In this document: positions 28,900 through 36,843 of the stretch, piece by piece
Position numbering within the stretch: the stretch's first letter is position 1
How the letters are laid out: each line of letters begins with the position of its first letter
Assembly: GCA_028692955.1 (NCBI GenBank)
Contig: JAQUWH010000007.1
Span: 1 to 64,000 of the forward strand
Reading direction: 5' to 3'
Source of the DNA: Clostridia bacterium
GTDB lineage: Bacteria > Bacillota > Clostridia > TANB77 > CAG-465
DNA: 64,000 nt
The notes under the pieces: model-generated
Told to the model about the DNA's origin: nothing
Databases searched by the model: none
Seen by the model: only the letters and a program-made list of their open reading frames with translations
Position numbers and translations under genes: made by a program

Positions 28900-29580
28900 T
28901 TATTTTCTTTTTCCAAAGATAGCTAATAATTTAATAAATATATTAATAAAATCTAGATATATTTCCATAGCGGCATAAATATGTAATTTTTCTGCATGTA
29001 ATTCTGGTGTCTGTGACCATTTTTTAATTCTTTGCATATCGTAGGCTGTAATTCCAAAGAATATAATTAAAATAAGCCAAGACAAAGCAATAGTCATCAT
29101 TGAGCTCCCCATAAATAGATTAACAACACTTAAAATAATTCCAACAAATAACACCCCAAGTAATATATGTCCTATTTTTGTTAAATCAATCTTTGTTTTG
29201 TAACCTATAAAAGCAAATATTCCAAATGTTGCTGCAGCAGCAAAGAATAACATATAAATTGATTCTAACTCAAAAGTAGCAAATATGACTGATAAACCAA
29301 AACCATTGAGAATGGCGTATATAAAATACAAGATTCCTACCACAGCTGGTGGTAGTTTTCTAAATAGAAAACTAAACAATAACACCACAACAATTTCTAC
29401 AATAGAAACTACTGCAAACATCTCACCGAAAACGGCATTTTGTAATAGTCCTGAACTATACGTATAAACTGATACAATACCTGTTGCTAATAGCCCAAGG
29501 AACATCCAAAAGAATGTTTTTGCTATAAAATTTGGTTCTTTTTGTATAACATTGTTCTCACTATTTTCAATTTCTGACAT
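28900..29580 (-). CDS. Bax inhibitor-1/YccA family membrane protein
   Basis: 226 residues with seven hydrophobic segments. Characteristic stretches are FIAKTFFWMFLGLLATGIVSVY near the N terminus and ITAYDMQRIKKW followed by HIYAAMEIYLDFINIFIKLLAIFGKRK at the C terminus. Bacterial members (YetJ/YbhL) are pH-sensitive calcium leak channels or quality-control partners of FtsH. AAGGAGG precedes the ATG. Confidence 0.92.
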   Translation of the reverse strand: MSEIENSENNVIQKEPNFIAKTFFWMFLGLLATGIVSVYTYSSGLLQNAVFGEMFAVVSIVEIVVVLLFSFLFRKLPPAVVGILYFIYAILNGFGLSVIFATFELESIYMLFFAAAATFGIFAFIGYKTKIDLTKIGHILLGVLFVGIILSVVNLFMGSSMMTIALSWLILIIFFGITAYDMQRIKKWSQTPELHAEKLHIYAAMEIYLDFINIFIKLLAIFGKRK

Positions 29581-29681
29581 ATGATTTCCTCCTTAAATAA
29601 TACTAGTATTATATAACATTTTTATCATATTATCAACAAAAATCGGATAACTAGTACAGTTTTTTTCAAGTTTATCATATT

Positions 29682-30695
29682 CTATACAATATATTTTATT
29701 TTACAATCCTTAAAATTTTGTATCAATAGTTCTTTAATATATTGTTTTGCTTCTTCCTTTATACTCTCTTTATAATGATATTTCCCAATTCCTCTTGAGG
29801 TCATTATTTCTTGATTATACAAATTAATTGCCTTTGGAAAAGCCTCCTCATTGATTTTCCTATGAATGAAGCTATAAGTCATAAATATTACTTCAAAATT
29901 CATATTCGATTTTGCTTTTTCATTTAATTTTTCTTTCATAGTCGTAATTAAGTTATCATAATCCTCTTTAAAATTTTCTGTAATAATTACTGGTGCTATC
30001 AAAATATACGTTTGATATCCTACATCTACTAGTCTATTAATAGCCTCAATTCTCTCTTCTAAATTGCTAGTACCAAATTCTACACTTTCTATTATACGTT
30101 GAGGGTTTAAACTCATTCTAGGTAAAACTCGGTTTTTATCTGATATCTTTAATAATGGTTCTATCATATCAAACTTAGTAGGAAAAGTAAGTTTCCCCTG
30201 ATTAGCATTTTTTAAGAAATATTCTATATTTTGCTCTAAGTCTTCTGTTACCAGATTTTCTAATAGCAGATCACTATTACTACCAATTTCAAACACCAAA
30301 TCTTCAGTAGCGCGGTTAGAAAACTTAATTAGCTTATCTAATATTTCTTCTTTATTGACAAATACTCTCAGATAAGAACATTTATTATAATTACAAACTA
30401 GATAACAATACATACACATTGCATAACACCCAGAAGAAGTAAAAGGCACTAAATAATGAGAAATTTTGTAATTAGGTGTATATTTATGTGTTTTCCTTAT
30501 TCCAACAATAAGATACCTTTTTAATTTCGCAAAGTCTTTGTTTTCATATTTTCTTAATTCTTCTATATTATTGTGAGAATCAATTGGTATATTGGGTATA
30601 GTAGCATATTTATCTAATAAAAATCTTCCTAATTCATAATTTTCAACATCCCTTTCATAATATATCCTTGTAAATGTTAATTTTTTCTTTTTCAT
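29682..30695 (-). CDS. Spore photoproduct lyase family radical-SAM protein
   Basis: 337 residues of the SplB family. The radical-SAM cluster motif C90-x3-C94-x2-C97 (GCYAMCMYCYL) is at the same positions as in characterised spore photoproduct lyases. The following YLRVFVNKEEILDKL and FEIGSNSDLLL segments also align. Spore photoproduct lyase repairs the thymine dimer of UV-irradiated spores. The residue aligning with the conserved hydrogen-donor Cys (FEAACTSD in Bacillus) is Ser in FEIGSNSD here, so repair activity is uncertain. Some Clostridia carry SplB-like paralogues whose substrate is unknown, and this may be one. Confidence 0.8.
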   Translation of the reverse strand: MKKKKLTFTRIYYERDVENYELGRFLLDKYATIPNIPIDSHNNIEELRKYENKDFAKLKRYLIVGIRKTHKYTPNYKISHYLVPFTSSGCYAMCMYCYLVCNYNKCSYLRVFVNKEEILDKLIKFSNRATEDLVFEIGSNSDLLLENLVTEDLEQNIEYFLKNANQGKLTFPTKFDMIEPLLKISDKNRVLPRMSLNPQRIIESVEFGTSNLEERIEAINRLVDVGYQTYILIAPVIITENFKEDYDNLITTMKEKLNEKAKSNMNFEVIFMTYSFIHRKINEEAFPKAINLYNQEIMTSRGIGKYHYKESIKEEAKQYIKELLIQNFKDCKIKYIV

Positions 30696-30793
30696 ATCAT
30701 CACCATTTATAGTATGTTAATATCAAAAAAGAAAAATACAGATATATGGTTAATATCAGTATTTTTTCACAAATTATATGATTTTATATGTAA

Positions 30794-31081
30794 TTAAAAT
30801 AATTCTTCATATCTACTACTTGCTATTTTTTGAGTAATTGACTTCCATGTATTGCAACCTACAATTCCATCTTGTGCTAATCTGTTATCTCGTTGATAAC
30901 GAACCACAGCATTTTTTGTATTTGCTCCAAACACTCCATCAATAGCACCAGCATTGTATCCTAATGTATTTAATGCATCTTGTAAAACAGCAACATAGAC
31001 ACCTTTTCTTCCCTGTTTGACAAGCGGATATCCACCTGTGGGGCAAGCCGGTTTCACATCACGTTTATCGACGTGAACCCA
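30794..31081 (-). pseudogene. 3' part of an M15-type peptidase gene, cut by the mobile element
   Basis: The frame from the element boundary reads WVHVDKRDVKPACPTGGYPL, then a peptidoglycan-binding domain (VKQGRKGVYVAVLQDALNTLGYNAGAIDGVFG, ending SSRYEELF). It has no start codon with a ribosome site; the GTG at 31057 is an internal Val codon of the original gene. The matching 5' part lies at 41211-41600, 10.1 kb away, and the two join in frame into a protein of about 223 residues. The His in WVHVD is probably the third zinc ligand of the peptidase. Confidence 0.88.
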
Positions 31082-31101
31082 GGTAGTCGCTAATTTGGAA
31101 A
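31077..31101. other. Left attachment site (attL) of the element
   Basis: Core ACCCA (31077-31081), then ATTTGGAAA at 31093-31101. The host half to the left is gene sequence; the element half starts GGTAGTCGCTA. Joined to attR it gives an attP with inverted ends. Confidence 0.75.
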
Positions 31102-31102
31102 T

Positions 31103-32708
31103 TTATTTTGGACTTTGAAATTTGCAATAAATATTTATATTTTTTTCGCCATTGGCGTTTTTATAAACTGTAATTTTATCTATTAACACGCTTAATATAT
31201 TTCTGTCTAATTTTTTGAATTTTAAAAACTCGTTTATTGCTCTATCAATCATGTCATCATTTTTCACATTAGAAATACGGTCTATTTCATTATCGATTAC
31301 AATTAAACGTTGCTCCAACTTTTCTCTTTCCCCTGCTGACTGAATTTGTAACGAAAGAAAACAATCTTGCGTTATATTACCCACTACTTTGTCTTTGTAT
31401 AATTCGTACTGCAAGTTTGAATTCTCTTCTATTTTTGACATAATAATTTTCTTTTCATGTTGCTTATCTATTAATATCTTTTTTGTTTGCTCTTGGTATG
31501 TTTTTTCAATGGCATTTCCACGATTAAGATAAGTCAATCCCATTTCACTTAAAAATGTTTTTATTTGCTTTTCAATTTCTTCTTCATGAATAAAACCCAT
31601 ATCACATTTACCGATTTTTCTAAAATTTTTTGCAACATTGCAGATACAATAATATTTTCCTTTTTCATGTCTAGGTAAAAAAGTAACCCTAGAACCACAG
31701 TTTGAACAAAACAAAAAACCGGTTAGCGTATGACCGATACCCTTTTTAGGTATATAAGACCTTTTCATGAGTATTTGTTTAACTGTATTAAAATCATTAA
31801 GGTTAATAATTGGTTCGTGTCTATTCTCCACGCGTACCCATTTCTCTTTTGGGTTGGCTCGTTGCTTTCTGATTTTATAGTTAATACTCTGTTTTTTGTT
31901 TTGTATCACGTGTCCTATATACACTTCATTTACTAGAATTCTTCTTATTGTCGTATCACTCCAAGCACCCGCTACAATTCTTTGCGTATTCTTTACTTTG
32001 CTATATTCGGACGGTGTCGGTATACTATCTCTGATTAAGTCTAGTGCTATGCTATGTATAGGCTTACCATCTAAAAATTCCGCAAATATTCTTTTTACAT
32101 ATAGGGACGAATAAGGGTCAATTAATAATTTTCCTTTTGCTTTTTCATCTTTCATATAGCCAAAGGGTGCTGACGTCCCTAAATAGTCCCCCCTTTGTTG
32201 CTTTATCTTAAAAGCTGTTCTCACTTTTTTTGATATGTCTTTAGCGTAAAGGTCATTTACCACCCCCATAAATGCGCTTGTACTGTTATCTTCATTTTCA
32301 TAAGTATCAACACTGTCGTTAACCGCTACATACCTTATCTGGTGCTCTGGGAAGTATTCGTCAATATAATAACCAGTTTTAGCATAATTTCTTCCCAGTC
32401 TTGACAAGTCTTTTGTAATAACTGTATTGATAACTTTGCCCTCAATGTCCATTAACATCTTCTTAAAACTTGGTCTTTCAAAATTCGTACCAGTATAGCC
32501 GGTCATCAGAATAAATTTTAACTATATGCCAATGATGTTCTAAAGCGTAGTTAATGAGATAATCAATCTGATTCCTAATGCTTTCCGAAATTTTTAAGTT
32601 TCCATCATCTTTGGACAATCGAACATATATACCAACACTTACTGAAGAATTGGCAAATAGAAGTGAATATTTTTTTATTATAGATTTTATGTAGTCATAA
32701 TTTTGCAT
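31103..32708 (-). pseudogene. Large serine recombinase 1 (element integrase), frameshifted
   Basis: ATG 32708 has AGGGGGAA upstream. The first frame carries GIYVRLSKDDG with catalytic Ser32 and runs to SDD. The second frame continues GYTGTNFERPSFKKML, the normal resolvase continuation, into a recombinase domain and a zinc ribbon (CSNCGSRVTF ... YYCIC) with a coiled-coil tail. The frames join if one of the two G's at 32501-32502 (plus strand) is removed. The restored length is about 540 residues, normal for TnpX/Tn4451-like integrases. It sits directly inside attL, so this is presumably the integrase that placed the element. It is inactive unless the frameshift is an error or is bypassed. Confidence 0.85.
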
Positions 32709-32965
32709 TGTTCCCCCTAACCGCAAATTAGTCAGAACAATATATTGTGCAAATACATTATATAACATTTACATTATTTTTTAAAGTATTTACTATATTT
32801 TTTATAATAAATTTGTCTATAACACCGCACATTATATCATCAAACGTTTGCCCCTTCTCATCAAATATCACTTTAACATTAAGTTCATTCAATTTTATTG
32901 CACCACCTTATTACATGTATATGTGTTTTATCGACATAAAATAACAAGTATTTTTTACGCAATAA

Positions 32966-33010
32966 AAAACAGAGTGTTACAAGCTATAAGCTATTGTAAC
33001 ACTCTGTTTT
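32966..33010. terminator. Strong bidirectional terminator-like hairpin
   Basis: AAAACAGAGTGTTACA (32966-32981) and TGTAACACTCTGTTTT (32995-33010), a 16-bp perfect inverted repeat with a 13-base loop. The stretch 32769-32965 before it holds no supported gene. Confidence 0.8.
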
Positions 33011-33045
33011 TCTTTGCGCTTGATGTCTGTAAGGTAACAATGAGA

Positions 33046-33072
33046 AAAAGGGCTTGCATACAAGCCTTTTTT
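33046..33072. terminator. Second hairpin terminator
   Basis: GGGCTTG-CATA-CAAGCC followed by TTTTTT on the plus strand and preceded by AAAAA for the other direction. Tandem terminators insulate the 33126 gene. Confidence 0.7.
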
Positions 33073-33125
33073 CATGTTACGAATAATGGACAACCATATA
33101 ATAGTATAATTACATGGTGATTGTT

Positions 33126-33290
33126 ATGATAATTCAGAGCTATCAATTAGATGAAACGACCATTGAAATCCATGATGATTTTATTCCCGATGAAAAGGAA
33201 AAGGAAAAGCAAAAACAAAAAATATATGAAATGAAATCTATAGCAAAAGCTATTATTAAAAATTCTGAAAGCAAGAAAGCGGGACTATAA
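33126..33290 (+). CDS. Small charged protein of the element (54 residues)
   Basis: ATG 33126 follows a GGTGA site and opens 54 codons beginning MIIQSYQLDETTIEIHDDF, with a Lys/Glu-rich middle (EKEKEKQKQK) and basic C terminus (KNSESKKAGL). A hairpin overlaps its stop. Similar small acidic/basic proteins occur between recombinase genes of clostridial elements and may act as directionality factors, but that is a guess from position. Family not recognised. Confidence 0.55.
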   Translation: MIIQSYQLDETTIEIHDDFIPDEKEKEKQKQKIYEMKSIAKAIIKNSESKKAGL

Positions 33291-33305
33291 TTATAGTTCC
33301 GTTTT
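33279..33305 (+). terminator. Terminator at the end of the 54-residue gene
   Basis: CGGGACTATAA pairs with TTATAGTTCCG over 11 bp including one G-U pair, followed by TTTTCT. The stop codon is in the stem. Confidence 0.75.
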
Positions 33306-33317
33306 CTAATTTTTTCC

Positions 33318-33365
33318 ACTTGCAACTGCAATGTTCCGATTCGTTGGTGCAATGCAGTTGCAAGT
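33318..33365. repeat. 48-bp imperfect palindrome beside serine recombinase 2
   Basis: Outer arms ACTTGCAACTGCA (33318-33330) and TGCAGTTGCAAGT (33353-33365) are perfect inverted repeats; the inner 22 bases are partly symmetrical. Size and symmetry fit an attachment site of a large serine recombinase. It lies 40 bp from the end of recombinase 2. A replication or transfer dyad is also possible. Confidence 0.6.
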
Positions 33366-33404
33366 AAACTTGTAAAAAAAATAAGATATGTTGCAACAAT
33401 AAAT

Positions 33405-34955
33405 TTAAGACGGTACTTTGGGGTAGATTTTTAGCTCAAAGTTTGCAGTAACTGAATCCGAAGCTTTTTCGTATTTATTGTAGACTACCTTTTCAAGCAC
33501 TGATTTAAGTAGCATGTTTTTTTCTTCTATGTCCTCCGTCATATAATATACATCAATTACATTAGAAATCAACGGCATAAGGCTTTCAGCATTTTCTTTC
33601 AGTAGCTGGCTTTTCTTTAATGTGCTTTGCTGGCTTTCTAGTACCCCCTCAAGCGTTTTTATTTTACTTATGATACTTGTAGAACGCTCTTTATAAATTT
33701 CTCTAGTGTAAGAACCATCCTCATATAAATCACAAATAGCGTCTAATTTCTTCCTAAAGGTCTGTAGTTCTTTTTCTGAGGATGAAATGGATGATTGCAT
33801 TAATTTAATTTCATTATTGTCTTTTTTCTCACGTGATGAAAGGTCTATTTGATAGTTTTTTAAATAAAGTCTTAAGCTTTCTATAAGTTTACTTTCCACT
33901 AATGCTAAACTAGCTCCAATATTTTGACATTCGGTATTAACACAAATAAGAATTTCACTTGGTGTTTTATTTGACTTGCATAATTTTCTTTGTAGCTTTT
34001 GGCCACACATCCCACATATGAGTAATCCAGCCATTGGATTTTTAGGAGCGGTTTGCGGTATTCTTTTTATCTGCTTCATGCTCTGTACTTGATTCCATGT
34101 TTCTATGTCTATAATTGGTTCGTGTAAGCCATTTGCCACTACGACATCATTGCTTTTATTGCGTGGGCGGGTAATTACTATTTTACCCTTTTTCATTGCT
34201 TTAACCGTTTTCCTGCGATTCCAATGCACCTTGCCAATATAGAGGTCATCATACAGAATTTGTCGCACCATGGGTTGACTCCATTTTTCAGCAATTAGTG
34301 GTTGCACATTTAATTCATTCAACTTTTTAGCAATTGCAATATATGAGCTGTGTTCCTTTGCCCGCCACTTGAAAATTTGGCGAATGACTGTTGCATGCTC
34401 TTCGTTGATAACTAATTTGTAGCCTTTTCCTTTCAATTTTTCTTTTGTATATCCATATGGGAGTTTGCTCCCAACGTATTTACCCTCTCTCACAGAAGCT
34501 AACCGTCCAGCATTCATACGCTGATTGATTTTTTTGTATTCTCTGCGTGACATAAACAAACTGAATTCAAAATATTCTTCATCTTCATCTCGCCACGGTC
34601 TATATGTTTTCAGCGGGGTTATTATTTCTGTATTACTGTACTTAAATACTTGTGCTACTAACCCCTGGTCTAATGTGTCACCACGTGCCAATCTTTCAAT
34701 CTCAACAACGAATACACCCGCCCACATATCATTTTCAACGTCTGTTAGCAACTCTTGCATAACTGGGCGTGCTGCTATTGTTTCACCCGATACGATTTCT
34801 TTATAAATTCTCTTGGGGACAATTTTCATTCGCCTTGCCAGTAAATCTAATATTTCTTCGTGTCTTTTAAGTGTATCAAATTCTCCGCCTATTTCAGCCT
34901 CTATATCGACTCTCGATTTTCTTAAATAGAAACAATAATCTTCATCAATTTGCAT
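33405..34955 (-). CDS. Large serine recombinase 2
   Basis: A 516-residue recombinase starting at ATG 34955 with GGAGGG upstream. The resolvase domain begins DYCFYLRKSRVDIEAE with catalytic Ser14. Further motifs are IERLARGDTLDQGLVAQVFK, a recombinase domain with LPYGYTKEKLKG, and a zinc ribbon (CGMCGQKLQRKLC ... CVNTEC), then a Glu/Lys-rich coiled coil. It belongs to a different branch from recombinase 1 (sequences differ throughout). Its own att site may be the palindrome at 33318-33365. No frameshift is seen, so it could be the active enzyme, either excising the element or acting on a nested one. Confidence 0.9.
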   Translation of the reverse strand: MQIDEDYCFYLRKSRVDIEAEIGGEFDTLKRHEEILDLLARRMKIVPKRIYKEIVSGETIAARPVMQELLTDVENDMWAGVFVVEIERLARGDTLDQGLVAQVFKYSNTEIITPLKTYRPWRDEDEEYFEFSLFMSRREYKKINQRMNAGRLASVREGKYVGSKLPYGYTKEKLKGKGYKLVINEEHATVIRQIFKWRAKEHSSYIAIAKKLNELNVQPLIAEKWSQPMVRQILYDDLYIGKVHWNRRKTVKAMKKGKIVITRPRNKSNDVVVANGLHEPIIDIETWNQVQSMKQIKRIPQTAPKNPMAGLLICGMCGQKLQRKLCKSNKTPSEILICVNTECQNIGASLALVESKLIESLRLYLKNYQIDLSSREKKDNNEIKLMQSSISSSEKELQTFRKKLDAICDLYEDGSYTREIYKERSTSIISKIKTLEGVLESQQSTLKKSQLLKENAESLMPLISNVIDVYYMTEDIEEKNMLLKSVLEKVVYNKYEKASDSVTANFELKIYPKVPS

Positions 34956-35114
34956 AACATACCCTCCAAACATACAGTAATACATATGAATTAACTGCGT
35001 GTCCATATTCTGAACACACATTCCTTTGCCCATAATCGGGGCAAAATATAGTTCGACTACATATATACTATATTCAGTTATATAAAAGTATGTTACATAT
35101 ACTTACAATAAAAA

Positions 35115-35140
35115 AGAACAACCCATAAAAAGTTGTTCTA
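35115..35140 (-). terminator. Terminator of the AbrB-like gene pair
   Basis: AGAACAAC (35115-35122) pairs with GTTGTTCT (35132-35139); U6 follows on the minus strand. The stop codon overlaps the stem. Confidence 0.8.
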
Positions 35141-35404
35141 TTCCGTATTAATAAACTCAAGGTAATCAGCATGTTTACTGGCGATTATCTTTCGTCTGCA
35201 TATTTCGCATATATATTTTTTACCAAAGCGCAATAGCATAGCCTTACACCCACAAAGCGCGCAACAATCGACTGAATTTGAAAGCCGTATATTTTTCCCT
35301 TTAAATTCTACTTTAAGCCTATCACCATAGCGAATGTCGTACGATTTACGAATTTCTACTGGTATTGTTATTTTGCCTTTTTTATCTACTTTTCTATATG
35401 CCAT
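35138..35404 (-). CDS. AbrB-type DNA-binding protein with C-terminal zinc ribbon (copy 1)
   Basis: 88 residues from ATG 35404. The N-terminal swapped-hairpin domain is AYRKVDKKGKITIPVEIRKSYDIRYGDRLKVEF (the AbrB/MazE/SpoVT pattern). The C-terminal part has CALCGCKAMLLRFGKKYICEICRRK, two CxxC pairs that would hold zinc. It is the second gene of a tandem pair with similar architecture, 26 bases after copy 2. It probably regulates element genes; the target is not known. The ribosome site is weak, so coupling to the upstream gene is likely. Confidence 0.82.
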   Translation of the reverse strand: MAYRKVDKKGKITIPVEIRKSYDIRYGDRLKVEFKGKNIRLSNSVDCCALCGCKAMLLRFGKKYICEICRRKIIASKHADYLEFINTE

Positions 35405-35430
35405 ATTATTATTTCTCGCCCACAATTATT

Positions 35431-35697
35431 TTACTTATTCCCTTGAATTATGATATTCCTTTTTTTCTCTTCATCAATTAATTTGCACTTGCAATATTCA
35501 CAAATTTGTTTATTTTCAAATTGTGTTAAAAGCCTTGTATTTCCACAGAAAACGCAACCGTCCATATACTTTTGTATTAATATAGACTGTTCAGTGCAAT
35601 TTATTATTATTTTATCCCCAATAGAAATTTTTAAAGCTTTGCGAAAGTTTATCGGAATGCGTATTCTGCCCTCGGTATCAATTTTTCGTATTTCCAA
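35431..35697 (-). CDS. AbrB-type DNA-binding protein with C-terminal zinc ribbon (copy 2)
   Basis: 88 residues from a TTG start at 35697, chosen because GGGGG lies 8 bases upstream and the AbrB fold begins there (EIRKIDTEGRIRIPINFRKALKISIGDKI). The C-terminal ribbon is CVFCGNTRLLTQFENKQICEYCKCK. A longer frame to 35808 has no ribosome site and would include dyad sequence. The upstream promoter lies between the inverted dyads that flank the tyrosine recombinase gene, so expression may depend on DNA inversion. Confidence 0.8.
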   Translation of the reverse strand: MEIRKIDTEGRIRIPINFRKALKISIGDKIIINCTEQSILIQKYMDGCVFCGNTRLLTQFENKQICEYCKCKLIDEEKKRNIIIQGNK

Positions 35698-35736
35698 AAT
35701 ATTTTCCCCCAAAGCGTGAATACTAAAATCATAAAA

Positions 35737-35759
35737 CCGCAAAGTGTATAACTTTACGG
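35737..35759. repeat. Left inverted dyad (candidate recombination site)
   Basis: Arms CGCAAAGT (35738-35745) and ACTTTACG (35751-35758) flank GTATA. Read on the minus strand it matches the right dyad (36753-36773) at 20 of 21 positions, so the two are inverted copies with the asymmetric spacer in opposite orientation. It lies between the AbrB promoter and the AbrB genes. Confidence 0.75.
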
Positions 35760-35779
35760 TCAATATATACAATAAAGAT

Positions 35780-35808
35780 AGTATATAATATGTACTTAAA
35801 TTTGTCAA
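35780..35808 (-). promoter_or_regulatory. Promoter of the AbrB gene pair, inside the dyads
   Basis: On the minus strand TTGACA (35808-35803), 17 bases, TATACT (35785-35780). A plus-strand TATAAT (35784-35789) overlaps it and may serve the tyrosine recombinase; its -35 is weak. Confidence 0.7.
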
Positions 35809-35826
35809 CTTTTTGGGAGTGAAAAA

Positions 35827-36741
35827 ATGAAAATTTGTTATGTTTTTGATGAATTTATAGAAAATAAAAGATTAATTGCAAAAGAATCCACGATTGCGAA
35901 TTATCATACTATGTTTATAAACCATTTTCCATTTTGGAATGAAGATATTACCGAAGCAACAGAGGAAGAAGTAAGGAAACATCTATTGTCTTTAAAAGAT
36001 AGGCTTGCAGACAAAACAAGATACGATATAATAACGCTTATTAATGGCTTTTTTGCTTTTGCGTTTAGTAAAGGCTATATAAATCAAAAAGTTAATTTCC
36101 CTACACCAAAGCTTTGTAAAAAGAAAGTTATAATCTTCAACGAGTCAGAAGCAAAAAGAGTAGCGCATTATATACTTGATAATTTTTCATGCATTAATTT
36201 GTCTGCAATTTTAGCTCTGTTTTTAGGTGTTAGAATTGGAGAAATATGCGCCTTGCAGTGGCGAGATTTCAATTTCAAGAATGGGACTATTAATATTGAA
36301 AACACTTTGCAACGCATAAAAGATTTAGATAATTCGAATAGTAAAACAAAAAAGACTAAAATAGTTATAACCTCACCCAAAACGCCTAGCTCATTGCGTG
36401 AAATACCCTTGCCAGATTTTTTACTAGCATATTTTAAAAAATACGCAGGAAAGCCGGAATGGTATATCTTAACCGCCAATACGAAATACATGGAGCCACG
36501 CACCTTGCAAAAGCACTATAGGGACTTGTTAAACATTGTTGACGTTGACTATAGAAAATTCCACGCACTTCGCCACACTTTTGCAACACAATCTAATCAC
36601 AAAGGAATGGATGTCAAGACTTTACAAGAAATACTAGGCCATGAAAATATATCATTCACATTGGCGCAATATGTACACCCGGATTTAACCTTGAAACGTG
36701 AACAAATAAACAATATATATACTGATATTAAAGCCGTTTAA
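35827..36741 (+). CDS. Tyrosine site-specific recombinase
   Basis: 304 residues with an N-terminal SAM-like core-binding domain (about 1-95) and a catalytic domain. Catalytic residues visible: Arg136 (GVRIGEICALQW), His247-x-x-Arg250 (HALRHTFA), His272 (LGHENIS) and Tyr282 (QYVHPDL). It is bracketed by two inverted copies of a 21-bp dyad, the arrangement of a self-inverting cassette. Tyrosine recombinases can act as integrases, resolvases or promoter invertases; the flanking sites favour inversion. The ribosome site is GGGAG. Confidence 0.9.
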   Translation: MKICYVFDEFIENKRLIAKESTIANYHTMFINHFPFWNEDITEATEEEVRKHLLSLKDRLADKTRYDIITLINGFFAFAFSKGYINQKVNFPTPKLCKKKVIIFNESEAKRVAHYILDNFSCINLSAILALFLGVRIGEICALQWRDFNFKNGTINIENTLQRIKDLDNSNSKTKKTKIVITSPKTPSSLREIPLPDFLLAYFKKYAGKPEWYILTANTKYMEPRTLQKHYRDLLNIVDVDYRKFHALRHTFATQSNHKGMDVKTLQEILGHENISFTLAQYVHPDLTLKREQINNIYTDIKAV

Positions 36742-36748
36742 TGTAGAA

Positions 36749-36777
36749 AAATCGCAAAGTTATACACTTTGCGATTT
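36749..36777. repeat. Right inverted dyad (candidate recombination site)
   Basis: Arms AAATCGCAAAGT (36749-36760) and ACTTTGCGATTT (36766-36777), perfect, around TATAC. It starts 8 bases after the recombinase stop, so it could also act as a terminator, but its core is a near-copy of the left dyad in opposite orientation. Confidence 0.75.
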
Positions 36778-36843
36778 CTATTTGTCACATATCACAATAA
36801 TAACATGTGCAATTCTCGAAGAGAATATACGAAAAGGAGCAAA

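Noticed and set aside
34525-34806. Plus-strand open frame inside serine recombinase 2
   Set aside because: Antisense to a conserved recombinase; no start signal.
34956-35137. A possible small gene upstream of serine recombinase 2
   Set aside because: The in-frame extension to 35033 has no ribosome site; the region looks like promoter and leader DNA.
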